Assembly (NCBI RefSeq): GCF_036231355.1
Contig: NZ_CP109496.1
Coordinates: 3,906,001-3,970,000, forward strand
DNA from: Streptomyces sp. NBC_01431
GTDB lineage: Bacteria > Actinomycetota > Actinomycetes > Streptomycetales > Streptomycetaceae
Direction: 5' to 3'
DNA length: 64,000 nucleotides
Below are positions 7,853-18,204 of this stretch, one piece after another (position 1 is the first letter of the stretch; each line of letters starts with the position of its first letter). The translations under genes and the position numbers were made by a program. The notes under the pieces are model-generated. The model had not been told where the DNA came from, ran no database searches, and was given only the letters and a program-made list of their open reading frames with translations.

Positions 7853-9379
7853 TTACGGGCGGCGCAGGGCGTCGGCTGCCGCGGTCGCGGCGGGGCCGGA
7901 AGCCAGCTCGGACTCCAGAAGCTGCTTGCCGAGCAGCTCGGGGTCGGGGAGCTCCATCGGGTACACGCCGTCGAAGCAGGCGCGGCAGAGGTTGTCCTTG
8001 GGGATCGTCGTCGCTTCGATCATCGCGTCGGTCGAGATGTACGAGAGCGAGTCGGCGCCCAGGGACGTGCCGATCTCCTCGATGGTCATGCCGTTGGCGA
8101 TCAGCTCCGCGCGGGTCGCGAAGTCGATGCCGAAGAAGCAGGGCCACTTCACCGGCGGCGACGAGATCCGGATGTGGACCTCGGCGGCGCCCGCCTCACG
8201 GAGCATCTTCACGAGCGCGCGCTGGGTGTTGCCGCGGACGATCGAGTCGTCCACGACCACCAGGCGCTTGCCGCGGATGACTTCCTTCAGCGGGTTCAGC
8301 TTGAGCCGGATGCCGAGCTGGCGGATGGTCTGCGAGGGCTGGATGAACGTACGGCCCACATAGGCGTTCTTCACCAGTCCTGAGCCGTACGGGATGCCGC
8401 TGGCCTCCGCGTATCCGATCGCGGCGGGGGTGCCGGACTCCGGAGTCGCTATGACGAGATCGGCCTCGACCGGTGCTTCCTTGGCGAGTTTCCGTCCCAT
8501 CTCCACTCGGGAGAGGTAGACGTTGCGGCCCGCGATGTCGGTGTCCGGGCGCGCCAGGTAGACGTACTCGAAGACACAGCCCTTGGGCTTCGCGTCCGCA
8601 AATCGGGACGTGCGCAGACCGTTCTCGTCGATGGCGACGAGCTCGCCCGGCTCGATCTCGCGGACGAAGCTGGCGCCGCAGATGTCGAGAGCGGCGCTCT
8701 CGGAGGCGACGACCCAGCCGCGCTCCAGGCGACCGAGGACCAGCGGGCGGATGCCCTGCGGGTCACGGGCGCAGTAGAGGGTCTGCTCGTCCATGAAGAC
8801 CAGCGAGAAGGCGCCCTGCACCTGCGGAAGGACCTTCGCGGCCGCTTCCTCGACGGTCAGCGGCTTGCCGTCGTCGTCCGTCTGGCCCGCCAGGAGCGCG
8901 GTGACCAGATCGGTGTCGTTGGTGGCGGCGAGCTGAGTAGCCCGCCCGTTCTCCTTGGGCAGCTCGGCGACCATTTCCGCGAGCTGCGCGGTGTTCACCA
9001 GGTTGCCGTTGTGTCCGAGCGCGATCGAGCCGTGGGCGGTCGCCCGGAAGGTCGGCTGAGCGTTCTCCCACACGGAGGCACCCGTGGTCGAGTAGCGGGC
9101 GTGACCGACCGCGATATGACCCTGGAGGGAACCGAGCGAGGTCTCGTCGAAGACCTGGGAGACAAGTCCCATGTCCTTGAAGACGAGGATCTGGGAGCCG
9201 TTGCTGACCGCGATGCCCGCGGATTCCTGGCCCCGATGTTGGAGGGCGTAGAGCCCGAAGTAAGTGAGCTTCGCGACCTCTTCACCCGGAGCCCAGACAC
9301 CGAAGACGCCGCAAGCGTCCTGGGGGCCCTTCTCACCGGGGAGCAGGTCGTGGTTGAGTCGTCCGTCACCACGTGGCAC
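7853..9379 (-). CDS. purF: Amidophosphoribosyltransferase
   Basis: The committing step of purine synthesis: glutamine plus PRPP to phosphoribosylamine. I place the start at GTG 9379 (MPRGDGRLNHDLLPGEKGPQ), giving 508 residues with a 22-residue propeptide before the N-terminal nucleophile Cys23 (CGVFGVW). The Ntn-hydrolase half includes LQHRGQESAGI and GHARYSTTG. The PRPP site is LVVVDDSIVRGNTQ. Cysteines in KGCVFEYVYLARPD and CRACFDGVYP fit the iron-sulfur type PurF. Longer in-frame extensions upstream look non-coding (proline/arginine-rich) and were dropped. purM follows after 34 nt. Confidence 0.96.
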   Translation of the reverse strand: MPRGDGRLNHDLLPGEKGPQDACGVFGVWAPGEEVAKLTYFGLYALQHRGQESAGIAVSNGSQILVFKDMGLVSQVFDETSLGSLQGHIAVGHARYSTTGASVWENAQPTFRATAHGSIALGHNGNLVNTAQLAEMVAELPKENGRATQLAATNDTDLVTALLAGQTDDDGKPLTVEEAAAKVLPQVQGAFSLVFMDEQTLYCARDPQGIRPLVLGRLERGWVVASESAALDICGASFVREIEPGELVAIDENGLRTSRFADAKPKGCVFEYVYLARPDTDIAGRNVYLSRVEMGRKLAKEAPVEADLVIATPESGTPAAIGYAEASGIPYGSGLVKNAYVGRTFIQPSQTIRQLGIRLKLNPLKEVIRGKRLVVVDDSIVRGNTQRALVKMLREAGAAEVHIRISSPPVKWPCFFGIDFATRAELIANGMTIEEIGTSLGADSLSYISTDAMIEATTIPKDNLCRACFDGVYPMELPDPELLGKQLLESELASGPAATAAADALRRP

Positions 9380-9867
9380 GCCACCGAGTGTAGGCGAGAT
9401 CGACCACTGGTCCGAATTGGGGATACCGACAGACGGCCGCGATGGCCTCTTTTGTAGCTTTCGTGCCTCGGCCTCCCGCGACCGCCCCCTTCTGACCTTC
9501 GGCCACGTACCCGCAGGTGGGCCGGGGTACGCGTCGGCCGCTCGCGGTGTTTGCGACTGCGTCCGGGGTGGGGCGTGGGGCGGTGCCGAGTGTGACGGAG
9601 TTCGCTTCCGGCGCGGGGTTGGGCCGGGGGCCAGGTCCTGGGGCGTGTGCGCTGCGTGAGGACCCCGCGGCCCGCAGTCGCTGATCACGCGGTTCCCCGC
9701 ACCCATGAACCCGCTATCGACCGCGGACCGTGCAAGGTTGCTCGCGCGGTTCCCCGCACCCCTGAACCCGCTATCGACCGCGGACCGTGCGTGGTCGCTC
9801 GCGCCCGGGTCGGTACGGGCATACCTGAGCCCGGGTCACGGCCGGCGGGCCGCCCGCCCCCGGGCGG
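9380..9867. other. purF upstream region
   Basis: This 488-bp gap holds the purF promoter and, next to the following gene's stop codon, a two-copy 57-bp tandem repeat (listed separately). I see no gene in it. Confidence 0.55.
9688..9790. repeat. Two-copy tandem repeat, 57-bp period
   Basis: Copies at 9688-9733 and 9745-9790 share 46 bp with a single mismatch (A9705/C9762), separated by 11 less similar bases. The core CGCGGTTCCCCGCACCC resembles a short motif seen in many Streptomyces intergenic regions (from memory). Confidence 0.8.
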
Positions 9868-10665
9868 CTACGACATCACCGGCAGGAGCGCCGTGAGGTC
9901 CGCCCGCTCGCCGCTCGCCGCGACCTGCGCCGCGTTCAGCGCCTCGGCCCATCCCGTACGCCCGGTGGCGAGCCGGATCCAGGTGAGCGGGTCGGTCTCC
10001 ACCACGTTCGGCGGGGTGCCCCGGGTGTGCTTGGGCCCGGCCACGCACTGCACCACCGCGTACGGCGGGATCCGCACCTCGACCGAGCCGCCGGGCGCCT
10101 TCACGGCGAGCGCGTCGGCGAGCAGCCGCGTGCAGGCGGCGAGCGCCTGGCGGTCGTAGGGGATGCCGAGTTCGGGCAGCGCGTCGTTCAAGTCGTCGGT
10201 GTGGACGATGAGTTCGACGGCCCGGGTCACCAGGACGTCGGCGAAGGTCATCGCGCCGAACCGGGTCGGCATGAGCCGGGTGTCGGCGGTCGCGTCGAAG
10301 AGCTCGGCGGTGCGGGTCGCCCGCCGCTCGAACAGGGCGTCCAGGTCACCGACCCGCTCCGCCAACTCCCTTGTGCCGTCCGCGACTTGACCAGCGGCGG
10401 CCGCCGTCGCGAACGGCCAGTCGAGCAGCGCGACCTCTTGCTTGAGCGGCTCCTCCTCGGCGAGGTAGCGCTCCAGCATGCCGAGCGCCATCGTGTGGTG
10501 CACGGCGAGCTCGCGCACCGTCCAGTCACCGAGCCGGGTGGGCCGACCCAGCTGCGCGGGCGTGAGCGTGCGGACGGCGTCGCGTACGTGGCCGAACTGG
10601 GCGAGGACGGCGGACCGGACCTTCGCCGGGTCGTAGCTGCGGGTGCGCTTCTTGGCCGGGGGCAT
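9868..10665 (-). CDS. Maleylpyruvate isomerase/DinB-like family protein (mycothiol-dependent type)
   Basis: The 265-residue protein has the DinB-like four-helix fold of mycothiol-dependent enzymes: LGDWTVRELAVHHTMALGML carries the first metal-binding histidine, and RAVELIVHTDDL carries the conserved Glu and His. The C-terminal part (about residues 170-265) resembles the small SCP-like domain often fused to this family. The substrate is unknown. It starts 10 nt after the stop of the TetR gene and is presumably in one operon with it. The related maleylpyruvate isomerase works in gentisate breakdown, but no such genes are nearby. Confidence 0.8.
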   Translation of the reverse strand: MPPAKKRTRSYDPAKVRSAVLAQFGHVRDAVRTLTPAQLGRPTRLGDWTVRELAVHHTMALGMLERYLAEEEPLKQEVALLDWPFATAAAAGQVADGTRELAERVGDLDALFERRATRTAELFDATADTRLMPTRFGAMTFADVLVTRAVELIVHTDDLNDALPELGIPYDRQALAACTRLLADALAVKAPGGSVEVRIPPYAVVQCVAGPKHTRGTPPNVVETDPLTWIRLATGRTGWAEALNAAQVAASGERADLTALLPVMS

Positions 10666-10675
10666 GAAACCGAGC

Positions 10676-11317
10676 CTACGCCGGGCCGGGATAACTCCCC
10701 AGACCGTTTTCGACCTGCGCGAACGCCCGCTCGGCGCGCTCCGCGGCGTCGGTCACGACCCACTGCACGGACTCCCCGCCGAGGATGCGGCGGTGGTGTT
10801 CGGTGATCAGCGCGTTGCGGGCGCCGGTCAGCTGGGCGGCGGCGACCGCGGCGAGCATCGCATCGCCGCTCTCCTCGGCGAGCAGCTCGGCCAGCTCCTG
10901 CTGGGCTTCGCGGAAGGCGACGGACGCGCGCTGGAGCAACACCGGTGTGTTCATGATGAGTTGGCGGGCCTGGAGGGAGCGGGGGTCGTCGTTGAGGCCG
11001 ACCGACGGGTCGCGCGCCTCGATCATCTCCAGGAACTGCCGACGCACCGCGGCCACCGCCGACTCGCCCGGCTCGCGTTCGCGCACGGCCCGTACGACAT
11101 CGCCGACGTGGTGCATCATCGGCGCGGTGACCAGGTCTTCCTTCGTGCCGAAGTAGTTGAAGACGGTCATCTTCGAGACGTCGGCGGCGGCGGCGATCTC
11201 CGCGACGGAGACGTGGTCGAAGCCTCGCTCGGTGAACAGGTCCAGCGCGGCGCGCCAGATCCGCATCCCGGTCTCGCGCTTCTTGCGCTCGCGCAGCCCC
11301 ATCTCACCATCAGCCAT
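10676..11317 (-). CDS. TetR-family transcriptional regulator
   Basis: The 213-residue protein begins with a TetR helix-turn-helix (residues about 15-60: AALDLFTERGFDHVSVAEIA then ADVSKMTVFNYFGTKEDL). The rest is an all-helical ligand and dimer domain without known ligand motif. It is divergent from an MFS drug exporter with only 66 bp between start codons, the classical arrangement for a repressor of the exporter. It probably also represses its own two-gene operon. Confidence 0.92.
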   Translation of the reverse strand: MADGEMGLRERKKRETGMRIWRAALDLFTERGFDHVSVAEIAAAADVSKMTVFNYFGTKEDLVTAPMMHHVGDVVRAVREREPGESAVAAVRRQFLEMIEARDPSVGLNDDPRSLQARQLIMNTPVLLQRASVAFREAQQELAELLAEESGDAMLAAVAAAQLTGARNALITEHHRRILGGESVQWVVTDAAERAERAFAQVENGLGSYPGPA

Positions 11318-11325
11318 GACAACAC

Positions 11326-11372
11326 TGTACCAGGATGAAATTTAATCCGAGATGAAAGATTGACCCGGTACA
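11326..11372. promoter_or_regulatory. Candidate operator between tetR-type gene and MFS exporter
   Basis: TGTACC (11326-11331) and GGTACA (11367-11372) are inverted half-sites with 35 bp between them, and GATGAAA occurs twice (11334-11340 and 11351-11357). The 66-bp divergent promoter region is AT-rich compared with its surroundings. Which of these the TetR protein binds cannot be told from sequence. Confidence 0.4.
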
Positions 11373-11383
11373 TTTTCTAGGCC

Positions 11384-12880
11384 ATGGTGGTGCCCATGAC
11401 CAAGACCCAGACCCTCATAGGCTTCGCCGTCTGCATCGCCACGATCCTGCTGGCCGTGCTCGACATGAACATCGTCTCGGCGGCCACCGTGCCCATCGCC
11501 CGCGATCTCGATCCGGCCCACGGGGTGGACAAGATCCCCTGGCTGATCAGCACGTTCGCGCTCGCCTCGGCCGCGGCGCTGCCGCTGTACGGAAAGCTCT
11601 GCGACAGCCTCGGCGCCAAGAAGGTCTTCGTCGGCGCCGTCGCCACCTTCCTGCTCGGCTCCACGCTGTGCGGCGCCGCCCAGTCCATGACCGAACTGAT
11701 CGCGGCGCGCGCCCTCCAGGGCCTGGGCGGCGGCGGCCTCATGAGCGTCACGATGGTCGTGCTCGCCCAGCTCAAGGGCCCGGACGGCAAGGGCGGCAAC
11801 AAGGGGAGCGGCATCGGCGGGATCGTCGCCGGCACGGGTATGGCGGTCGGCCCCTGGGTCGGCGGCACGCTGGCCGACCACGCCAACTGGCGCTGGATCT
11901 TCTACATCAACCTGCCGCTCGGCATCACCGCGCTGGTCGCCGCGATCCTCGTACTGAAACTCCCGGTCTCCCCGGTCCGCCACCGCATCGACTACCTCGG
12001 CGCGGCCCTCGCCGCCGCGTTCACCAGCAGCCTTCTCCTGCTGACCAGTTGGGGCGGCCAGCAGTACGCGTGGGGCTCGCCCCAGATCCTCGGCCTGGCC
12101 GCGGCCTGCGTGGTCTGCCTCGCGCTGTTCCTGCACCGCCAGCGGACCGCCGCCGAGCCCGTGCTGCCCCTGTCGATGTTCAAGGTGCCCCAGCTCCGGT
12201 ACGGATTCGCCATCCAGGGGCTGCTCGGCGCCGCGATGATGGGCGCGCTCGTCTACGTCATGGTCTACCTCCAGGCGGTGCGCGGGCTCGCCCCCGCCGC
12301 CGCCGGGCTCTACCTCATCCCCATGGCGCTCGGCATGACCGCCGTGGGCCTCGCCGCCGGAAGGCTCACCGCCCGGGGCCAGTCCGTGAAGACCTCCGTG
12401 GTGATCGGCACCGTCACCTCCACCGTCGCGCTCGCCCTGCTCGCCACCCTCGACGCCGGCACCTCGCTCTGGCTGATCCGCACCGGGCTGCTGCTCATGG
12501 GCTGCGGGTTCGGCCTGCTCATGGGCCAGCTCATCCCGTACGTCCAGAACGCCGCCCCCGCCCACCAGCTGGGTGTCGCCACCACCAGCATCCGGTTCTT
12601 CCAGACCCTCGGGAACGCGCTGGGCGCCGCCGTCTTCGGCACCCTGCTCAGCCGGGTGTACGAGGCGAAGGTGCCCGGCGGCTCGACCAGCGCCATCGCC
12701 CACCTGACCGGCGCCGCCCACGACCGGGCGGTGCACGGCTTCGTCACCGCGATGGACGTCGTTTTCCTGGTGGCCGCCGCGGTCATGGCGGTGGCCGCGG
12801 TCCTGGCCGCCAGGCTCCCGGCCGAGACCGGCCCGGCAGCGTACGAGCCCATCCAGGAGAGGGAACTCGTCGCGGCCTGA
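11384..12880 (+). CDS. MFS multidrug exporter, DHA2 (EmrB/QacA) type
   Basis: The product has 498 residues and about 14 hydrophobic segments, as expected for proton-driven 14-TM drug exporters. Visible family features are LDMNIVSAATVPIARDL in the first helix, the loop LPLYGKLCDSLGAKKVF, and the antiporter motif C region GTGMAVGPWVGGTLADHANW followed by WRWIFYINLPLG. ATG 11384 gives MVVPMTKTQ; ATG 11396 is an alternative with GGTGG just upstream. It is divergent from the TetR gene, which probably controls it. Substrate unknown. Confidence 0.92.
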   Translation: MVVPMTKTQTLIGFAVCIATILLAVLDMNIVSAATVPIARDLDPAHGVDKIPWLISTFALASAAALPLYGKLCDSLGAKKVFVGAVATFLLGSTLCGAAQSMTELIAARALQGLGGGGLMSVTMVVLAQLKGPDGKGGNKGSGIGGIVAGTGMAVGPWVGGTLADHANWRWIFYINLPLGITALVAAILVLKLPVSPVRHRIDYLGAALAAAFTSSLLLLTSWGGQQYAWGSPQILGLAAACVVCLALFLHRQRTAAEPVLPLSMFKVPQLRYGFAIQGLLGAAMMGALVYVMVYLQAVRGLAPAAAGLYLIPMALGMTAVGLAAGRLTARGQSVKTSVVIGTVTSTVALALLATLDAGTSLWLIRTGLLLMGCGFGLLMGQLIPYVQNAAPAHQLGVATTSIRFFQTLGNALGAAVFGTLLSRVYEAKVPGGSTSAIAHLTGAAHDRAVHGFVTAMDVVFLVAAAVMAVAAVLAARLPAETGPAAYEPIQERELVAA

Positions 12881-12888
12881 ACGCACTT

Positions 12889-12923
12889 CGGCCCCGTACC
12901 CCCTCAACAGGGGTACGGGGCCG
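12889..12923. terminator. Bidirectional terminator between MFS exporter and purL
   Basis: A perfect 14-bp inverted repeat (12889-12902 with 12910-12923, arm CGGCCCCGTACCCC) with a 7-nt loop lies between the convergent stop codons. Confidence 0.85.
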
Positions 12924-12939
12924 AGGAGTTGAGGCGGTA

Positions 12940-15185
<2,246 letters not shown>

Positions 15186-15189
<4 letters not shown>

Positions 15190-15866
15190 GCGTTGACCAG
15201 CTTCTTCAGGATCGAGGTGAAGAATCCGAGGCCGTCGGTACGGCCCGTACCGATCAGCGGCTCCACGGCGTGCTCGGGGTGCGGCATCAGGCCGACGACG
15301 TTTCCGGCGGCGTTGGTGATGCCGGCGATGTCACGGAGCGAGCCGTTGGGATTGACGTCCAGGTAGCGGAACGCGACCCGGCCCTCGGCCTCCAGCTCGT
15401 CAAGGGTGCGCTCGTCGGCGACGTAGCGGCCGTCCATGTTCTTGAGCGGAACCTGGATCTCCTGGCCCACCGAGTAGTCGGCGGTCCAGGCGGTCTCCGC
15501 GTTCTCCACCCGCAGCTTCTGCTCGCGGCAGATGAAGTGCAGGTGGTTGTTGCGGAGCATGGCGCCCGGCAGCAGGTGGGACTCGGTGAGGATCTGGAAG
15601 CCGTTGCAGATGCCGAGGACCGGAAGACCGGCCTTCGCCTGCTCGATGATCGTCTCCATCACCGGCGAGAACCGGGAGATGGCCCCGGCCCGCAGGTAGT
15701 CGCCGTAGGAGAAACCGCCGGCGAGGACGACCGCGTCGACCTGCTTGAGGTCCTTGTCACGGTGCCAGAGCGAAACCGGCTCGGCGCCCGCGATGCGCAC
15801 AGCCCGCAGACTGTCCCGGTCGTCGAGAGTTCCGGGGAAGGTGACAACGCCGATGCGTGCAGTCAC
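15186..15866 (-). CDS. purQ: FGAM synthase glutaminase subunit PurQ
   Basis: Class I glutamine amidotransferase subunit supplying ammonia to PurL. The 226-residue protein has the nucleophile elbow VLGICNGFQ (catalytic Cys) and the His-Glu pair in LMPHPEHAVEP near the C-terminus. The N-terminus is MTARIGVVTFPGTLDD. It overlaps purS and purL by 4 nt each, so the three subunits are made in a coupled way. Confidence 0.97.
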
Positions 15867-16117
15867 TTGGACTGCTCCTCGACCTTGACGGTGAAGTCTT
15901 CGATGACGGTGTTGGCGAGGAAGGTCTCGGCCATCTCGTGGATGCGGGCGAGGGCGGCCTCATCGACCGGCCCGTCCACTTCCAGCTCGAAACGCTTTCC
16001 CTGACGTACGTCGCCGATCCCCTCGAAGCCGAGACGGGGCAGTGCGCGCTGCACCGCCTGTCCCTGCGGGTCGAGGATTTCCGGCTTGAGCATGACGTCG
16101 ACTACGACGCGTGCCAC
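15863..16117 (-). CDS. purS: FGAM synthase small subunit PurS
   Basis: PurS dimers bridge PurL and PurQ in the FGAM synthase complex. The start is chosen at GTG 16117 (MARVVVDVMLKPEILDPQGQ), 84 residues, because GGGAG sits 5 nt upstream; the in-frame GTG at 16123 falls inside that ribosome site. It is the first gene of the purSQL operon and overlaps purQ by 4 nt. The promoter must lie in the 329-bp region shared with the divergent Lsr2-like gene. Confidence 0.95.
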   Translation of the reverse strand: MARVVVDVMLKPEILDPQGQAVQRALPRLGFEGIGDVRQGKRFELEVDGPVDEAALARIHEMAETFLANTVIEDFTVKVEEQSK

Positions 16118-16446
16118 TGGCACTCCCGGTGTGGTGTGGTGCGAAGGCGGTTCCCTCAGAGTACCCGCCCGGAAAATCTACGCGGGTAGATATCGCTAAC
16201 ACCTGATCACGTTCCGGTTTCGGCCGCGACAACACGTGGGAAAAATCCCGAGAAAAAGTCGCCGAAGTCATTGCGTCGGGACACGCTGATGCAATTGGCT
16301 GGGCTTCACATTGCAATGGGTGTCGCTGTACAAAGGAATCTCAGCGAAAGCAACATTGCTCCATAACAGCCGGAAGGCCGGTATCGCCGCACGTCAGGCA
16401 TGTGCCCATGTGCGACTGGCGACACCGTAGGAAGGAACCGATATCC
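16118..16446. other. Divergent promoter region purS / lsr2-like gene
   Basis: This 329-bp region is AT-richer than its surroundings, with runs such as GGGAAAAATCCC and CATTGCAATG. It must hold two divergent promoters. I cannot place them confidently. Confidence 0.5.
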
Positions 16447-16764
16447 GTGGCTCAGCGCGTAGTGGTCACACTCTCCGATGACATCGACGGCGGAGAAGCG
16501 GCGGAAACGGTCACGTTCGGCCTGGACGGAAAGGTCTACGAGATCGACCTCAATCCCGCCAATGCAAAGAAACTGCGCAAGGCGCTCGCGCCTTACGTGT
16601 CGGCGGGCCGCAAGCAGTCGAAGTCCGGGAAGACCTTCAGGCACACCGCCGTCGCCCCCGACCCGGCGGCCGTCCGGGCCTGGGCCCGCTCCAACAAGAT
16701 GGACGTGCCGGCCCGCGGCCGGATCCCGAAGAAGGTCTACGAGGCCTTCGCCGAGGCGAGCTGA
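16447..16764 (+). CDS. lsrL: Lsr2-family nucleoid-associated protein (LsrL-type paralogue)
   Basis: Lsr2 proteins are the actinobacterial counterparts of H-NS: they oligomerise and coat AT-rich DNA, silencing foreign genes. This 105-residue protein has the N-terminal dimer domain (MAQRVVVTLSDDIDGGEAAE) and a C-terminal DNA-binding domain with the minor-groove hook RGR (VPARGRIPKKVYEAFAEAS). The start is GTG 16447 with AGGAAGGAA upstream. Streptomyces usually have two paralogues; the one beside purSQL is the secondary LsrL as I recall, hence the symbol. A hairpin at 16771-16800 is the likely terminator. Confidence 0.88.
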   Translation: MAQRVVVTLSDDIDGGEAAETVTFGLDGKVYEIDLNPANAKKLRKALAPYVSAGRKQSKSGKTFRHTAVAPDPAAVRAWARSNKMDVPARGRIPKKVYEAFAEAS

Positions 16765-16770
16765 CCTCCC

Positions 16771-16800
16771 GGCCGGGGCTGCTCTGCGGCCGCCCCGGCC
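16771..16800 (+). terminator. Terminator after lsrL
   Basis: GGCCGGGGC (16771-16779) pairs with GCCCCGGCC (16792-16800), 12-nt loop, 7 nt after the stop codon. Confidence 0.6.
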
Positions 16801-16825
16801 ACCGGAGTTGCAAACCCCCCCTGCT

Positions 16826-16838
16826 GATCAGCTAGAGT
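16826..16838 (+). promoter_or_regulatory. Likely -10 region of tRNA-Gly(TCC)
   Basis: GATCAGCTAGAGT, containing a TAGAGT -10-like hexamer, lies 50 nt before the tRNA. A near-identical 13-mer (GATCAGGTAGAGT, 16987-16999) lies 56 nt before the next tRNA-Gly, so each tRNA seems to have its own promoter. TTGCAA at 16808-16813 could be the -35 (19-bp spacing). Confidence 0.45.
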
Positions 16839-16887
16839 CTGGAGCACGCCGAGGGGCAAGGCCGAAAGGCCCGGTCCACCGGAGCGT

Positions 16888-16959
16888 GCGGGTGTAGTTC
16901 AGTAGTAGAACATCCCCCTTCCAGGGGGAAGGCGCAGTGTGCAATTCCTGTCACCCGCT
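16888..16959 (+). tRNA. Atypical tRNA-Gly (TCC) with altered D- and T-loops
   Basis: Acceptor GCGGGTG/CACCCGC, D-stem GTTC/GAAC and anticodon stem TCCCC/GGGGA with loop CTTCCAG (anticodon TCC, 16920-16922) are perfect. The T-arm is not standard. The best fold is GCAG-G/CCTGT with one bulged T (16938) and a loop TGCAATT (16940-16946) in place of TTCRANY, so position 55 is G. In the D-loop (AGTAGTA) the usual G18-G19 pair reads A-G. It may be a specialised, non-translational tRNA (see findings), a poor decoder, or a decaying gene. A normal tRNA-Gly(GCC) follows 95 bp downstream. Confidence 0.8.
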
Positions 16960-16986
16960 CTGCATTGCCTACCAGTCATCCTTGTG

Positions 16987-16999
16987 GATCAGGTAGAGT
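16987..16999 (+). promoter_or_regulatory. Likely -10 region of tRNA-Gly(GCC)
   Basis: GATCAGGTAGAGT, one mismatch from the 13-mer in front of the preceding tRNA-Gly, 56 nt before the tRNA. It suggests independent transcription of the second tRNA. Confidence 0.4.
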
Positions 17000-17054
17000 A
17001 GTGCTCGCACCGCCCAGTGGCCCCTCTTTTTGAGGAGCGTGTGGTCGGAGGCAT

Positions 17055-17127
17055 GCGGACGTGGCTCAGTTGGTAGAGCATCACCTTGCCAAGGTGAGGG
17101 TCGCGAGTTCGAATCTCGTCGTCCGCT
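17055..17127 (+). tRNA. tRNA-Gly (GCC)
   Basis: Acceptor GCGGACG/CGTCCGC, anticodon stem TCACC/GGTGA with loop TTGCCAA (anticodon GCC, 17088-17090), T-arm GCGAG-TTCGAAT-CTCGT and the D-loop GG are all canonical. No CCA is encoded. A terminator follows at 17140-17168. Confidence 0.96.
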
Positions 17128-17139
17128 CAGGAAGCACTA

Positions 17140-17168
17140 AAGGCCCCGGTTCATCGAACCGGGGCCTT
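17140..17168 (+). terminator. Terminator after tRNA-Gly(GCC)
   Basis: A perfect 13-bp inverted repeat (AAGGCCCCGGTTC, 17140-17152 with 17156-17168) with a 3-nt loop. Confidence 0.85.
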
Positions 17169-17259
17169 AGTCATGTCCCGGTTCACTCCTGACATTTGTC
17201 ATGCGCGGCGATGACAGCGCGCACTGCCCCCGCCTCCCTTCCCGCGGAACGCTGAAGTC

Positions 17260-18204
17260 ATGGCAGGCACAGCAGATGTGATCGAGGTCGAGGAGCTGCG
17301 GCGGACCTACGCCGGTGGCTTCGAGGCCGTTTCCGGAATCTCCTTCTCGGTGGCGCGCGGCGAACTCTTCGCGCTGCTCGGCACCAACGGCGCGGGCAAG
17401 ACCTCCACCGTCGAACTCCTCGAAGGTCTCGCCCGGCCGAGCGGCGGCAGCGTGCGGGTGCTGGGGCACGACCCGTACACCGAGCGGGCCGCCGTACGGC
17501 CCCGTACCGGGGTGATGCTCCAGGAAGGCGGCTTTCCAGCCGAGTTGACCGTCGCCGAGACCGTACGGATGTGGGCGGGCTGCACCAGTGGGGCCCGGCC
17601 GGTGGAGGAGGCGCTCGAAGTCGTCGGCCTCGCCCGGCGCTCCGACGTACGCGTGAAGCAGCTGTCCGGGGGCGAGAAACGGCGGCTCGACCTGGCGCTG
17701 GCGCTGCTCTCGCGGCCCGAGGTGCTCTTCCTGGACGAGCCGACGACGGGGCTCGACGCCGAAGGGCGGCGCGACACCTGGGAGTTGGTACGGGCGCTGC
17801 GCGACGGCGGCACCACCGTCCTGCTGACCACGCACCACCTGGAGGAGGCCGAGGCGCTCGCCGAGCGGCTCGCGATCCTGCACGACGGGCGGATCGCGGC
17901 GAGCGGACGCGTCGAGGACGTGGTCGCGGCCCAGCCGTCACACATCGCCTTCGAGTTGCCCGACGGCTACCACCTGGGCGATCTGCCGCCGCTCGCCGCA
18001 CTCGGCGTCACCAGCCACGAGACGTCCGGCCGCACCGTGAGGCTGAAGACGGCCGAGCTCCAACGGGCCGCCACCGGGCTGCTGTTGTGGGCCCGCGACA
18101 GCGGGGTCGAGCTGCGGGGGCTCGATGTGCGCTCGGCCTCGCTCGAAGAGGCGTTCTTGAAGATCGCGCAGAGCCGGCGCGAGGAAAAGGAGACGGTTCG
18201 ATGA
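17260..18204 (+). CDS. ABC exporter ATP-binding protein (ABC-2 type)
   Basis: The ATPase has 314 residues: Walker A GTNGAGKTS, signature LSGGEKRRLDLALAL, Walker B EVLFLDEPTTGLD and switch histidine in LLTTHHLEEAE. The C-terminal 90 residues form an extra domain, as in DrrA-type drug exporters. Its stop overlaps the permease start by 4 nt (ATGA). With the next three genes it forms a four-gene operon: ATPase, permease, sensor kinase, response regulator. In Bacillus the related DesK/DesR pair senses membrane fluidity; here a membrane-stress exporter is likely, but the substrate is unknown. Confidence 0.93.
   Translation: MAGTADVIEVEELRRTYAGGFEAVSGISFSVARGELFALLGTNGAGKTSTVELLEGLARPSGGSVRVLGHDPYTERAAVRPRTGVMLQEGGFPAELTVAETVRMWAGCTSGARPVEEALEVVGLARRSDVRVKQLSGGEKRRLDLALALLSRPEVLFLDEPTTGLDAEGRRDTWELVRALRDGGTTVLLTTHHLEEAEALAERLAILHDGRIAASGRVEDVVAAQPSHIAFELPDGYHLGDLPPLAALGVTSHETSGRTVRLKTAELQRAATGLLLWARDSGVELRGLDVRSASLEEAFLKIAQSRREEKETVR

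Noticed and set aside
7853..9706. PurF with about 110 extra N-terminal residues
   Set aside because: The Cys nucleophile of PurF must be freed by removal of a short propeptide; the longer extension is Pro/Arg-rich and includes the promoter region.
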